A stretch of DNA of 64,000 bases from Bacteroidota bacterium (lineage in GTDB: Bacteria > Bacteroidota > Bacteroidia > M30B66). Shown here in pieces: positions 1-8,472 of this stretch (position 1 is the first letter of the stretch; each line of letters opens with the position of its first letter). The DNA lies in contig JAIXUS010000028.1 in assembly GCA_027483445.1 (NCBI GenBank), forward strand, positions 21,826 to 85,825, read 5' to 3'. The position numbers were made by a program, and so were the translations under genes. A model generated the notes under the pieces. That model was given only the letters and a program-made list of their open reading frames with translations. It had not been told where the DNA came from and ran no database searches.

Positions 1-2
1 TC

Positions 3-1622
3 CTGGGTTCATGCGTCGAATACCACCGCAATATGGCGCAGGAAAACTTCAACCGCTGCGATACTTTAGCCATGAAACTCGAAACCATTAGCTGGGGCCG
101 GTTTTCTGAGAGTTTCTCCACCAACGAGGTAACCCTGAACGATACCTGTGCAGGGTTTTCGGGAGGACGGTTCGCTGAACCTGCGCGCCATGCCGGCTCA
201 ACCTTAACAACATTCGATAGCGATGGTGATGGTGACAAAGACCTCCTTTTGGGCGATATAGCCTACCGAAATCTCGTAAAGCTTATCAATGGTGGCTCCA
301 GCACCGAAGCGCTGATTACCAGTCAGATTCCAGTTTTTCCGGAAACAACCGAAGCCGTGAATATTGCCATCTTCCCCGCCGCCTATATGGTTGATGTAGA
401 TCACGATGGACTAAAAGACATGGTGGTGGCGCCAAACTCTAAAACCGGCTCCGAGAACTATCGCTGCTTTCTGTACTACAAAAACACCGGGAATGCTCAG
501 GTGGCGAACTTTAACTACCAGGGAAATACCTTGTTTTCTGAACAAACCCTTGATTTTGGAGAAGGTGCAAATGTTACCTTCTTCGACTATAACAACGATG
601 GCAAAAGAGATATTCTTGTTGGTAATTATGGCTACTTTTTGCCGAGTGGCGACTACAAGCCGCAGGTGGCGTTACTCGAAAACACCAGCACAGCTGAGGC
701 AGTCTCATTTCGTTTAGTCAATCGAAACTTCGCCTCGGCAGGCAATTTATCAGGCGTAGTTGCCAACCTCCACCCTACTGCCGGAGATCTCGATAACGAC
801 GGCGATTCAGACTTACTTCTCGGCAGTTCTGATGGAAAGATTTACTATTTCGAAAACACAGCCCCGGCGGGAGCCCCGGCGAATATGACATTCGTAACCG
901 CCTCCTTTCAAAGTATTGATGTAGGAACCTTTGCAGCGCCCTTCCTTTTCGACATTGATCAGGATGGCCGTTTGGATTTATTCATAGGAACCCGCGAAGG
1001 CAGCATTCAATACTACCGAAACGTGAGCAATGGCAGCAGTCCGGCGATGGAACTCCAGGCCGAAAACTGGGGTGGCGTGAATACGGCTTTACCGGGCGAG
1101 CCCAATGGTTTCTGCACTCCGCAGCTCTTCAGAAAAAGTGGCGTTACCTATTTAATTGCGGGCTCCCAAAGTGGCTATTTCCGCCTCTATGCCAACATCG
1201 ACGATAACCTCAGTGGCACATTCACGCTGCTCGACAGCCTCGTTTTGGGCAATCGTTTCGGCGAACGAACCTCGATATGTTTAAGCGACCTGAACGACGA
1301 TGGCTATCCGGAAGCCATTGTTGGAAACTATGCAGGAGGTATAGCCTATTTAGAAGGTATTTTCCCTTCGGGATTGCCTCAGGAAAAGCCTTTGTCCAGC
1401 ACCAAATTATTCCCCAACCCGGGCAGTTTAGCACCTTATATATACGTTGAGTCTGCGGCCGAGTGTACCCTAACCGTTTTCGATATTGCCGGCCGGGTGC
1501 TCTTTCAAACCACACAACGCCTTCCCGGAAATTTACCTTTCGTACCCGAAAAAAACGGAGTGTATCTCGTTCATATTCAGCACAAAAACCACACTGAGGT
1601 CATTCGATGGAGCGTTCAGTAA
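3..1622 (+). CDS. FG-GAP/VCBS-repeat secreted protein with T9SS sorting domain (5' partial)
   Basis: The reading frame is open to the left edge, so the N-terminus, including any signal peptide, lies outside the window; the ATG at 33 is probably internal. The visible part carries at least six calcium-loop repeats of the DxDxDGxxD type (for example FDSDGDGDKD, VDVDHDGLKD, FDYNNDGKRD, GDLDNDGDSD, FDIDQDGRLD, SDLNDDGYPE), which in FG-GAP/VCBS families build a beta-propeller. The last ~80 residues, starting near KLFPNPGS and ending in YLVHIQHKNHTEVIRW, look like a type A T9SS sorting domain, so the product is expected to cross the outer membrane and be surface-attached or released. The ligand is unknown. 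The 3' end overlaps the next gene by 16 bases. Confidence 0.85.
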   Translation: MGSCVEYHRNMAQENFNRCDTLAMKLETISWGRFSESFSTNEVTLNDTCAGFSGGRFAEPARHAGSTLTTFDSDGDGDKDLLLGDIAYRNLVKLINGGSSTEALITSQIPVFPETTEAVNIAIFPAAYMVDVDHDGLKDMVVAPNSKTGSENYRCFLYYKNTGNAQVANFNYQGNTLFSEQTLDFGEGANVTFFDYNNDGKRDILVGNYGYFLPSGDYKPQVALLENTSTAEAVSFRLVNRNFASAGNLSGVVANLHPTAGDLDNDGDSDLLLGSSDGKIYYFENTAPAGAPANMTFVTASFQSIDVGTFAAPFLFDIDQDGRLDLFIGTREGSIQYYRNVSNGSSPAMELQAENWGGVNTALPGEPNGFCTPQLFRKSGVTYLIAGSQSGYFRLYANIDDNLSGTFTLLDSLVLGNRFGERTSICLSDLNDDGYPEAIVGNYAGGIAYLEGIFPSGLPQEKPLSSTKLFPNPGSLAPYIYVESAAECTLTVFDIAGRVLFQTTQRLPGNLPFVPEKNGVYLVHIQHKNHTEVIRWSVQ

Positions 1623-2110
1623 ATCCCGAAGTAGCCCGTTGGATCGAGGCTTTGTCGCTACAGGCTCACCCCGAGGGCGGCTGGTATGCCGAGAGTTTTA
1701 GAGCGTCACGTCGGGTAGTCGACCCCGAAACCGGCCGGGAATACTCAGCCGGAACGTCGATTTATTACCTGCTCGACGATGCCTCTTTCTCTGCTTTTCA
1801 CCGCGTTGGAGCCGACGAAACCTGGCATTTCTACGCCGGTACTGGTCTCAGTATTTTCCACCTCGACAAATCGGGCCATTTGCATAAGCACCGCCTGGGG
1901 CGGGATGTCATCACGGGTGAAAAACTTCAGCTCACCATTCCAGCCCATGAGTGGTTCGCCTGCCAGGTAGAAATACCCGGAGGCTTTGCGCTCTGCGGAT
2001 GCACCGTTTCACCCGGCTTTGAATTCCATGAATTTGCATTAGCCTCAAGAGAAGAACTTATTTCGGCCTATCCTATTCACAAAAATTTAATTGTCAGACT
2101 GACACTTTGA
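1607..2110 (+). CDS. Cupin domain-containing protein, DUF985 family
   Basis: A 167-residue single-domain cupin. It opens with a helix and the family signature HPEGGWYAESF near residue 21. The beta-barrel motifs include GTSIYYLL, AFHRVGADETWHFYAG and a second conserved strand around GFALCGCTVSPGFEFHEF, which match the DUF985 (cupin_5) family. Structures are known for the family but no substrate is established; sugar binding has been suggested for some members. Length is typical. The ATG lies inside the 3' end of the preceding T9SS gene in another frame, so the two may be translationally linked, although an overlap with a secreted-protein gene may be incidental. Confidence 0.88.
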   Translation: MERSVNPEVARWIEALSLQAHPEGGWYAESFRASRRVVDPETGREYSAGTSIYYLLDDASFSAFHRVGADETWHFYAGTGLSIFHLDKSGHLHKHRLGRDVITGEKLQLTIPAHEWFACQVEIPGGFALCGCTVSPGFEFHEFALASREELISAYPIHKNLIVRLTL

Positions 2111-2162
2111 ATTTTTAGCAAATTTTAAGGAATTCCACTCCTTTTGGTGAGCGCGAATCACT

Positions 2163-2170
2163 TACTTTTG
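2163..2170 (+). promoter_or_regulatory. Bacteroidota -7 promoter element upstream of acyl-CoA dehydrogenase
   Basis: TACTTTTG matches the Bacteroidota sigma-ABfr consensus TAnnTTTG exactly. A TTTG at 2143-2146 lies 16 bases upstream and can serve as the -33 element. Transcription would start about 7 bases downstream, near 2177, which leaves a short leader before the ATG at 2192 and argues against the TTG at 2144 as the start. Confidence 0.6.
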
Positions 2171-2191
2171 CCGCGGAAATTCAGATTTGCC

Positions 2192-3334
2192 ATGATGGAG
2201 TTTAGCGAAAACGACAACCAAAAGATGATTCGTGATATGCTTCGCGACTTTTGCGACAAGCATATAAGGCCAAAGTTGATGGAATGGGACGAAAGTCAAG
2301 CCTTTCCGCGTGAGGTGTTTACCGAGCTTGGAAAGTTAGGCTTGATGGGTGTACTTGTGCCTGAGGAATATGGCGGGTCTGGTTTTGGCTACCTCGAATA
2401 TGTAACAGCCATAACTGAACTCGGAAAAGTGTGTGGCTCGATCGGTCTTTCAATGGCTGCGCACAACTCGTTGTGTACCGGACATATTCTTCAATTTGGA
2501 AACGAAGAGCAGAAGCGGAAGTATTTGCCCAAATTGGCCAGTGGAGAATGGATTGGTGCATGGGGACTTACCGAGGCCAATACCGGTTCAGATGCAATGC
2601 GGATGAAGTGTGTGGCCCAACAAGACGGCGATTATTACGTGCTTAACGGCACCAAAAACTGGATTACCCACGGAATTAGCGGTGAAGTTGCCGTAGTACT
2701 GGCCCGTACGGGCGAATTGCTCGATTCGCGCGGAATCACCGCTTTCATCGTCGAACGAGGAACTCCGGGCTTTATGGCCGGTAAAAAAGAGAACAAGTTA
2801 GGCATGCGGGCCTCCGAAACCGCCGAATTGATTTTCGACAACTGCCGTATTCATAAAAGTCAGGTTTTAGGCAATGTGGGTGATGGCTTTATTCAGGCCA
2901 TGAAAGTGCTCGATGGTGGCAGAATTTCAATTGCCGCGCTCTCCTTAGGAATAGGTAAAGGCGCCATCGAAGCCTCAATCAAATATGCCAAAGAGCGCCA
3001 ACAATTTGGTCAGCCTATTGCAAACTTTCAGGCCATCAGCTTTAAGCTGGCCGATATGAAAACCCGCTACGAGGCAGCCGAATTGCTCACCCTGCAAGCC
3101 GCCGACTTAAAGAACCGGGGCGAAAAGGTAACCGTTCAATCGGCCATGGCTAAATACTACGCCTCAGAGATGTGTGTTTACGCCTCAACTGAAGCCGTTC
3201 AAATTCACGGCGGTTACGGCTACACCAAAGACTTCCCCGTTGAAAAATTTTATAGAGACTCAAAATTGTGCACCATTGGCGAAGGCACTTCTGAAATTCA
3301 AAAGCTTGTAATTGCCAAGAACCTGCTCTCCTGA
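2192..3334 (+). CDS. Acyl-CoA dehydrogenase
   Basis: FAD-dependent acyl-CoA dehydrogenase (about 380 residues, the usual family length) that introduces the alpha-beta double bond into acyl-CoA and passes electrons to ETF. Visible motifs are the N-terminal helical domain (FREVF...GLMGVLVPEEYGG), the FAD/substrate strand segment GLTEANTGSDAM with WITHG, and the C-terminal helical domain with RQQFGQPIANFQ, QIHGGYGYTKDFPVEKFYRD and GTSEIQK. The last block is the short-chain/butyryl-CoA-type signature, where the E of IGEGTSEIQ is the usual catalytic base. The start is set at 2192 (ATGATG; 2195 is equally possible) because the promoter lies just upstream and the earlier TTG at 2144 precedes it. The gene is monocistronic, followed by a strong terminator. 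Confidence 0.93.
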   Translation: MMEFSENDNQKMIRDMLRDFCDKHIRPKLMEWDESQAFPREVFTELGKLGLMGVLVPEEYGGSGFGYLEYVTAITELGKVCGSIGLSMAAHNSLCTGHILQFGNEEQKRKYLPKLASGEWIGAWGLTEANTGSDAMRMKCVAQQDGDYYVLNGTKNWITHGISGEVAVVLARTGELLDSRGITAFIVERGTPGFMAGKKENKLGMRASETAELIFDNCRIHKSQVLGNVGDGFIQAMKVLDGGRISIAALSLGIGKGAIEASIKYAKERQQFGQPIANFQAISFKLADMKTRYEAAELLTLQAADLKNRGEKVTVQSAMAKYYASEMCVYASTEAVQIHGGYGYTKDFPVEKFYRDSKLCTIGEGTSEIQKLVIAKNLLS

Positions 3335-3352
3335 TCAAACCAATCTCAAATG

Positions 3353-3389
3353 AAAACGCAGACTTCCGCAAGGTCGTCTGCGTTTTTTT
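3353..3389 (+). terminator. Rho-independent terminator of acyl-CoA dehydrogenase
   Basis: AACGCAGAC pairs with GTCTGCGTT across a 12-base loop, followed by a run of seven T. It begins about 18 bases after the stop codon at 3334. Confidence 0.85.
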
Positions 3390-3407
3390 ATGCCCTTTAC
3401 TCAGAAC

Positions 3408-3456
3408 GTGTTTTACGAAAAAAACACATTTCGATGTAACCCTCAGAGGTTACATC
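3408..3456. repeat. Two tandem perfect hairpins in the 3335-3654 intergenic region
   Basis: The first hairpin pairs GTGTTTT (3408-3414) with AAAACAC (3421-3427) around ACGAAA. The second pairs GATGTAACC (3433-3441) with GGTTACATC (3448-3456) around CTCAGA. Both have six-base loops and are five bases apart. Neither is followed by a T run on the plus strand, so a simple terminator is unlikely; an operator pair or processed RNA structure is possible. The rest of the 320-bp gap holds the terminator and the promoter at 3625 and no other feature. Confidence 0.6.
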
Positions 3457-3624
3457 AAAATGAACCTTTTGAATGAGGTTTCGCCAAATTAATTACTTGG
3501 CATTACAGCTCAGATAATGAGTTACTTATAAAGATTAAAGATCTTGTTACTTTAAGAAGTCCGCCAAGCCTTACATATCACAGAAGTTCTTGTTTATCAG
3601 CTAATTCAGCCCATTTCGACGCTG

Positions 3625-3632
3625 TAGGTTTG
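3625..3632 (+). promoter_or_regulatory. Bacteroidota -7 element upstream of PKD-domain gene
   Basis: TAGGTTTG fits TAnnTTTG and sits 22 bases before the ATG at 3655. No convincing TTG is seen at the -33 position. Confidence 0.45.
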
Positions 3633-3654
3633 CTATGCATCATTCTGTAGCAAT

Positions 3655-4368
3655 ATGAAAGCAAATTTACACTGGCGTAAGTGGTTAGGGATTGGGCTAT
3701 TGGCCACCTCCTTTCCGCTCGCAGCACAGTCGCCCGATGAAACAGTCACCGGACAAGCCACGAGCGATCTTCAATATGAATTACTGGCCGGACTCAGCGA
3801 TGAGTTTATCGAAGAGAACAAAATAAAGCCATCAGCCGAAGCCGACTTATACATTAAAGCCTCTCGATTGAGATTGGATTTAGCCAAGGAGCAGGAAGTG
3901 GAGTTATCGGCCCGGACAGGCTGGGCGAAGGACTTTGTGTGGAAATTTGGTGATGGCAAGGTTGTTTCGGGCTTTCAACATGTTAAGCATCGTTACGAAA
4001 AGGCCGGCACCTATCAAATCACCCTTTTGGCTTCGAGCGGCGATAAGCTCGAACGCCAGCAAATCGAACTTGAGGTGGTTGACTCTCGCCAGCCCGAAGA
4101 GTGGCAAGAGATGGAGCATTACATCGTGTTTCCACATAATAACCGCTTAGAAGCCAAGGTGCAAATGAACTTACCCAAGAAAGAGCGCAAAATGCGGTTT
4201 CAGATTCAGGACATCGAAGGTCGAGAGGTTTTCGAATACAAACTTGGTAAAGTGAGAAAACGTGAAATTGTAAGCATCGACTTGCGCAATTTGCCGGATG
4301 GGAAATACTATGCTGTATTGAAAGGGAAAAAGTACAGCTTGGTATCCCGTTTAACGGTTACTCGTTAG
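3655..4368 (+). CDS. Secreted PKD-domain protein with T9SS-like C-terminus
   Basis: A 237-residue exported protein. Residues 1-24 (KWLGIGLLATSFPLAAQS) form a signal peptide with an AxA-Q type cleavage site. A PKD-like fold spans roughly residues 75-145, with the hallmark WKFGDGK followed by HRYEKAGTYQITLLAS. The last ~80 residues contain the strand pattern of a T9SS type A sorting domain: YIVFPHNNRLEAKVQM, DIEGREVF, DLRNLPDGKYYAVLKG. Its FPHNN replaces the usual FPNP, so recognition by the secretion machinery is probable but not certain. The segment between the signal and the PKD domain (DDQYELLAGLSDEF region) is unrecognised. The gene converges on the minus-strand DUF2400 gene and their ends overlap by 18 bases. 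Confidence 0.8.
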   Translation: MKANLHWRKWLGIGLLATSFPLAAQSPDETVTGQATSDLQYELLAGLSDEFIEENKIKPSAEADLYIKASRLRLDLAKEQEVELSARTGWAKDFVWKFGDGKVVSGFQHVKHRYEKAGTYQITLLASSGDKLERQQIELEVVDSRQPEEWQEMEHYIVFPHNNRLEAKVQMNLPKKERKMRFQIQDIEGREVFEYKLGKVRKREIVSIDLRNLPDGKYYAVLKGKKYSLVSRLTVTR

Positions 4369-5172
4369 GGGTTTGCTCAGCTTCTCGTTTACGCCCATAC
4401 CGAACAAGGCATAGTCGAATTTGACAGGGTCTTGAGGGTCTATTTTTCTTAAGAAGGCGGTAAGCTCTTCCACGGCTAACCAATCGTTCTGCTTTCGCTG
4501 CAGAATACCCAGATTTCGGGCTACACCGGCCGAGTGCACATCTAAGGGTATGTAAAGCTGCCCGGGCTGAATACCCGACCAAAGCCCAAAATCAACGCCA
4601 CGTGTGTCCTTTCGCACCATCCATCGCAGAAACATGTTCAGTCGTTTCGCCGCCGAACCAGCATCAGGATTGGCCAGGTGCCTTGCACTCAACTGAAGTG
4701 CTTTGCTTTTACCCACTTCGTCGGCAAGCATCATTGAACGAAATTGCACAAGTCCTTGCTTGAGGTCATCAGCCTGAAAGGCGGCTTCCATCCCGCCCTG
4801 CCGGGTATACAACCTTTGAAGCATAAATAAAAAGGTGGTGCAGTCGCTGCCGGAAAATGTACGGTGCACAAAGCCGGCAAAGCGTTTCCGCTCTTTGGGA
4901 CTATGGCCGATGACAAAGTCGAACGGCGCGTTGTCCATCCATTCCATCAACCGCAAAGCATTCCGAATGAGCGTAATTCGCTGTCCCCAGGCAATGGTAG
5001 CCGTGAGAAATCCGGAAATTTCGATGTCTTCCTTTTTCGAGAATCGATGGGGAATGCAGATTGGATCGTGTTCAATGAAACTTTTGCGGTTGTATTCGTC
5101 GGCCTTCTCCATGAGAAGCGCAACAATCTCACGATCAGGCAAGCCCTTAATGCGATCCGACTTAGATGTCAT
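4351..5172 (-). CDS. TIGR02757 / DUF2400 family protein
   Basis: A 273-residue protein matching the TIGR02757 (DUF2400) family, which is widespread in Bacteroidota and has no established function; a distant resemblance to HhH-GPD base-excision glycosylases has been proposed. Family-like blocks are DPICIPHRFSKKEDIEISGFL, the AWGQR segment, HRTFSGSDCTTFL, KRLNMFLRWMVRKD and PLDVHSAGVARNLG, which fits a helix-hairpin-helix-like C-terminal half. The start is placed at the ATG at 5172 (MTSKSDR), which overlaps the stop of the upstream same-strand gene by 11 bases; an ATG at 5193 is an alternative. Upstream codons to 5250 lie fully inside that gene and are probably not translated. Confidence 0.85.
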   Translation of the reverse strand: MTSKSDRIKGLPDREIVALLMEKADEYNRKSFIEHDPICIPHRFSKKEDIEISGFLTATIAWGQRITLIRNALRLMEWMDNAPFDFVIGHSPKERKRFAGFVHRTFSGSDCTTFLFMLQRLYTRQGGMEAAFQADDLKQGLVQFRSMMLADEVGKSKALQLSARHLANPDAGSAAKRLNMFLRWMVRKDTRGVDFGLWSGIQPGQLYIPLDVHSAGVARNLGILQRKQNDWLAVEELTAFLRKIDPQDPVKFDYALFGMGVNEKLSKPLTSNR

Positions 5173-5770
5173 CGCCCCAATCCGGTTCTTCATTGAGCGC
5201 TTCCCAAGCCGAAGGGTCGGGCGCATTGGGTAGGTTATTGATGGCCTCAATCACGGCATCAATCATTTCGTCGGCCAACATGTGCAACTCGAGGCCATCT
5301 TCGCCACTTTGGCGGAAAAACAGACGGTCCATCGTATTTCCCCAAACCTCACGAAGAACTTCCGCGCTGATGGGAGTAGACGAATCGGCTGGAAACAGCG
5401 AGCATACCGCATTGACAAGCCATTCGGTATTGGGCTCAGACACCCAAAATATGGTGTAAGATTCACCGAACAGCTCCTGGTCGCCGGCCTCATTGACCAA
5501 GGCTGATGGCAAGATATTGAAGCTAAATTGATGATTTGCAATTTCATCTTCCGAAAAACGCCAGCTTGCCAGTTCTTTCGCTTCCTTAGAGCTAAGCAGT
5601 GTGGGCTTGGGCAGGGTTGCTTGCAGCTCGGCGATACTCAGGCTCCAATGCGCATCATCGAAGGTATAAACCTGATAGCCCAAACCCGGCACCAGCCTTG
5701 TTTTGGCATTTTTCAATAACGCATAACCGGGAAGTGGCTTGTCGGCCAAAAATTGCATGAATGGTGTCAT
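5162..5770 (-). CDS. Uncharacterised acidic protein upstream of the DUF2400 gene
   Basis: About 203 residues, no recognised domain, no signal peptide and no membrane segment. The N-terminus (MTPFMQFLADKPLPGYALLKNAKTRL) is followed by mixed alpha/beta sequence. The C-terminal 50 residues are strongly acidic (EDGLELHMLADEMIDAVIEAI, ending EEPDWGDDI). It overlaps the DUF2400 gene by 11 bases, so the two are likely co-transcribed and translationally coupled. Starts at 5770 (MTPF) or 5758 (MQFL) are both possible. The divergent T9SS gene begins at 5848, leaving about 77 bp for two promoters. Function unknown. Confidence 0.65.
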   Translation of the reverse strand: MTPFMQFLADKPLPGYALLKNAKTRLVPGLGYQVYTFDDAHWSLSIAELQATLPKPTLLSSKEAKELASWRFSEDEIANHQFSFNILPSALVNEAGDQELFGESYTIFWVSEPNTEWLVNAVCSLFPADSSTPISAEVLREVWGNTMDRLFFRQSGEDGLELHMLADEMIDAVIEAINNLPNAPDPSAWEALNEEPDWGDDI

Positions 5771-5847
5771 GCCGCAAGATGACAAAACCACCTCTAACTA
5801 CCAAACCATGGCTTGATTCTTGTTTGGGCGTTTTCAAATCAAATGCT

Positions 5848-6657
5848 ATGAAATTGCAGTTTTTACGTATCCTTATTTTTACGTTATTCTTCTCGAATGC
5901 TTTGTTGGCGCAGAATATATTGTGGTCCGACAATTTTGAAACCTATGAAGGCACAGGAAGTATTCCACCCGGATTTGGCGGTGGCATGCGGGTTTATTCT
6001 ACCCACGGAACATCCTCTTCGAAGGCTTTGTGTATTCAGTTTTCCCCATTCAAACAAAGCGACAGTACCATTACGCCGCTCATTGGACCGATTGTAGATG
6101 GATCGGTTTTTACCTTTGACTACCGATTTGCGGCTTACGTGGGTGGTGTTGCCTTCAATGGTTACACGCTGAATTCCGACGCTATTGAAGTATTTATTGC
6201 CCCTGAAGGCGGCGAATATGGTCAGGCCGTTTTGCGCATCGATGCCTCTAACCACACCTCTTCGCTGAGTTTTGCCCAGCGTTCAGTAAATCTCGACGAT
6301 TATGCCGGACAATCGATTCGCATTAAAATGAAAGGTGTGCGTGGAAATTCGGCCGACTATTGGTTTGATACCGACAATTTCCAAGTAAGTCAGGCCAATT
6401 CGATTGAACGGCCCACAGTGAACGATTTGAGTGTTTTCCCTAATCCAAGTTCAGAACCCACCGTTACTGTTCATTTTGATGCCTCGGTGCATTCGGTAAA
6501 TATTGAAGTTTTAAATATGCTGGGCGCGGTTGTGATGAAAAAGCAAGTTGTAGGACAAAAAGCTGAATTGGATGTGCATCACTTACCGCGCGGTGTGTAT
6601 TACGTAAAGGCTGATCTGGGCTCGAAAAAAATAATCCGAAAATTGGTTTTAAAATAA
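5848..6657 (+). CDS. T9SS-exported protein with jelly-roll-like domain
   Basis: A 269-residue secreted protein. Residues 1-18 (KLQFLRILIFTLFFSNALLAQ) are a typical Bacteroidota signal peptide ending in AQ. The middle section (WSDNFETYEGTGSIPPGFG..., FDYRFAAYVG, SIRIKMKGVRG, YWFDTDNFQV) has the look of a beta-sandwich of the choice-of-anchor or MAM/concanavalin-like type. The C-terminal ~80 residues, beginning NDLSVFPNPSSEPTVTV and ending RGVYYVKADLGSKKIIRKLVLK, are a clear type A T9SS sorting domain. The start at 5848 is chosen because it directly precedes the signal peptide; the in-frame codon at 5761 would add 29 non-hydrophobic residues. Ligand unknown. Confidence 0.85.
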   Translation: MKLQFLRILIFTLFFSNALLAQNILWSDNFETYEGTGSIPPGFGGGMRVYSTHGTSSSKALCIQFSPFKQSDSTITPLIGPIVDGSVFTFDYRFAAYVGGVAFNGYTLNSDAIEVFIAPEGGEYGQAVLRIDASNHTSSLSFAQRSVNLDDYAGQSIRIKMKGVRGNSADYWFDTDNFQVSQANSIERPTVNDLSVFPNPSSEPTVTVHFDASVHSVNIEVLNMLGAVVMKKQVVGQKAELDVHHLPRGVYYVKADLGSKKIIRKLVLK

Positions 6658-6678
6658 ATCACGATTGAGTGCCAATCA

Positions 6679-6720
6679 AAAACGGCCGGTTGAATCTGCT
6701 TCAACCGGCCGTTTTGTTTT
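6679..6720 (+). terminator. Strong rho-independent terminator after the T9SS gene
   Basis: AACGGCCGGTTGAA pairs with TTCAACCGGCCGTT around a five-base loop, followed by TTTTGTTTT. The stem is flanked by A residues on the 5' side, so it could also act on the minus strand. Confidence 0.9.
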
Positions 6721-7020
6721 GTTAAACAATGCTGTTAGAAAAACAAACGCACATAACGTAATGTAAACTGTGCGCGTTTACTCAATGATTTCAGATAAAT
6801 CAATACCCTTTTCATAAGATTATTCTGTGATGGACGGTTTATGAACGGTTGTATGCCTGCTTTGTTGCACAGGGCTTTGATGATTTCTTACATTAAAATT
6901 AATCTGTTGTTTATATGTAATGCATTCTCCTGAAAATCAGATATCCACAAAGCTATTCACAATCCTGCTCTTCGGCATTTAAGAACGCTAAAATCGGGCT
7001 ATATTTGGGGCCTTCATACT
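6721..7020. other. Intergenic region before gatB
   Basis: Three hundred bases without a reading frame that I can support. It holds only the promoter element at 7000-7007; nothing else was recognised. Confidence 0.6.
7000..7007 (+). promoter_or_regulatory. Bacteroidota -7 element upstream of gatB
   Basis: TATATTTG matches TAnnTTTG exactly and ends 13 bases before the gatB ATG, giving a very short leader. No clear TTG -33 element is present at the usual distance. Confidence 0.55.
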
Positions 7021-8472
7021 ATGGAATCATCAAAATACGAAGCCGTAATTGGCCTGGAAGTGCACATTCAGCTTCTAACAAAAAGTAAAGCCTACTCGCC
7101 CGACTCTGCCACTTACGGAGCGCATCCAAATACACAGATCAGTGTCATCAGTCTTGGACACCCCGGCACCCTGCCTCGATTGAATAAGCAGTCGGTTGAA
7201 TTTGCCGTAAAGCTGGGACTGGCCTGTAACTGTAGTATTACCCGCGAAAATCAATTTGCCCGGAAGAACTATTTCTACGCCGACCTCCCGAAAGGGTATC
7301 AAATTACACAAGACAAAACACCGATTTGTACCGGTGGGCGCATACGCATTAAAACTTCCGAAGGGCAAAAAGATATTGGTCTAACGCGCATCCACATGGA
7401 AGAAGATGCCGGCAAGAGCATGCACGACCAGGATCCATACGACTCTTTGGTCGATTTGAATCGTGCGGGCGTTCCCTTGCTCGAAATGGTATCGGAACCC
7501 GAAATACGCTCTGCCGAAGAAGCCGGTGCTTACCTTACAGAAGTGCGCAAGCTGGTACGTTACCTCGACATTTGCGACGGAAATCTCGAAGAAGGCAGCA
7601 TGCGTTGCGATGCCAATATTTCGGTGCGGTTGCGCGGGGCATCAGCCTTCGGAACCAAGGTGGAAGTAAAGAACATGAATTCCATCAGAAATGTGCAAAG
7701 AGCCATCGAACACGAGATTGAACGACAGATTAAGGTGATTGAAGCGGGTGGCGTGGTTGACCAAGAAACACGAAGCTTTGAAGCCGTTACAGGTACAACC
7801 TTTACATTGCGTAGTAAAGAGCAGGCGAACGACTACCGCTATTTTCCGGAACCCGATCTTTGTCCGGTAATTGTTGATGAATCCTACATCAACACGGTGC
7901 GCGCCGCAATGCCACCTCTGCCTGAAGAATTGTACAGCCGTTTCACTGAGCAGTACAAGCTTTCAGAATATGATGCTGCCATCCTTACAGAAAACAAACA
8001 AATTGCTTTGTATTTCGATGCCGTGTGTAGTATTACGAGCAACTATAAAGCGGCTGCCAATTGGATGAATGGCCCGGTAAAATCGTGGTTGAATGAGAAC
8101 GGCCTTGAAATGGAGCAATTCCCGCTTAGCCCGGTGGTACTGGCCTCGCTGATTTTACTCATCGAAAGCGGAAAGGTTAGCCACACCATTGCCAGTCAGC
8201 GGATTTTCCCAATTCTCCTCACTAACCCTGAGGCCAATCCGGAACAAATTGCCTCCGAAAACAATTGGCTTCAGGCCAGCGACGAATCGGAGCTGAAGGT
8301 CTGGATTGAAGAAGCCATCGCTAAATACCCGGCTAAAGTGGCCGAATACAAGTCGGGAAAAACAGGCCTGCTTGGTTTGTTTATGGGCGAAGTCATGAAG
8401 ATTTCAAAGGGCAAGGCAGACCCTAAATCGGCCAACCAAATCCTAAAAGAAACCCTCGATAATCATGCTTAA
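7021..8472 (+). CDS. gatB: Asp-tRNA(Asn)/Glu-tRNA(Gln) amidotransferase subunit B
   Basis: Subunit B of the GatCAB amidotransferase, which converts misacylated Glu-tRNA(Gln) and Asp-tRNA(Asn) to the cognate Gln/Asn forms in the cytoplasm. The full 483-residue family length is present. The N-terminal catalytic domain begins YEAVIGLEVHIQL and contains HPGTLPRLN, NYFYADLPKGYQITQ, GLTRIHMEEDAGKSMHD, DLNRAGVPLLEMVSEP and GSMRCDANISVR. The C-terminal helical and YqeY-like tRNA-binding tail includes GKVSHTIASQRIFP and KTGLLGLFMGEVMK. gatA and gatC are not in this window, so the operon is split as is common in Bacteroidota. The stop overlaps the following lipoprotein gene by 8 bases, suggesting coupling of unrelated products. 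Confidence 0.97.
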   Translation: MESSKYEAVIGLEVHIQLLTKSKAYSPDSATYGAHPNTQISVISLGHPGTLPRLNKQSVEFAVKLGLACNCSITRENQFARKNYFYADLPKGYQITQDKTPICTGGRIRIKTSEGQKDIGLTRIHMEEDAGKSMHDQDPYDSLVDLNRAGVPLLEMVSEPEIRSAEEAGAYLTEVRKLVRYLDICDGNLEEGSMRCDANISVRLRGASAFGTKVEVKNMNSIRNVQRAIEHEIERQIKVIEAGGVVDQETRSFEAVTGTTFTLRSKEQANDYRYFPEPDLCPVIVDESYINTVRAAMPPLPEELYSRFTEQYKLSEYDAAILTENKQIALYFDAVCSITSNYKAAANWMNGPVKSWLNENGLEMEQFPLSPVVLASLILLIESGKVSHTIASQRIFPILLTNPEANPEQIASENNWLQASDESELKVWIEEAIAKYPAKVAEYKSGKTGLLGLFMGEVMKISKGKADPKSANQILKETLDNHA

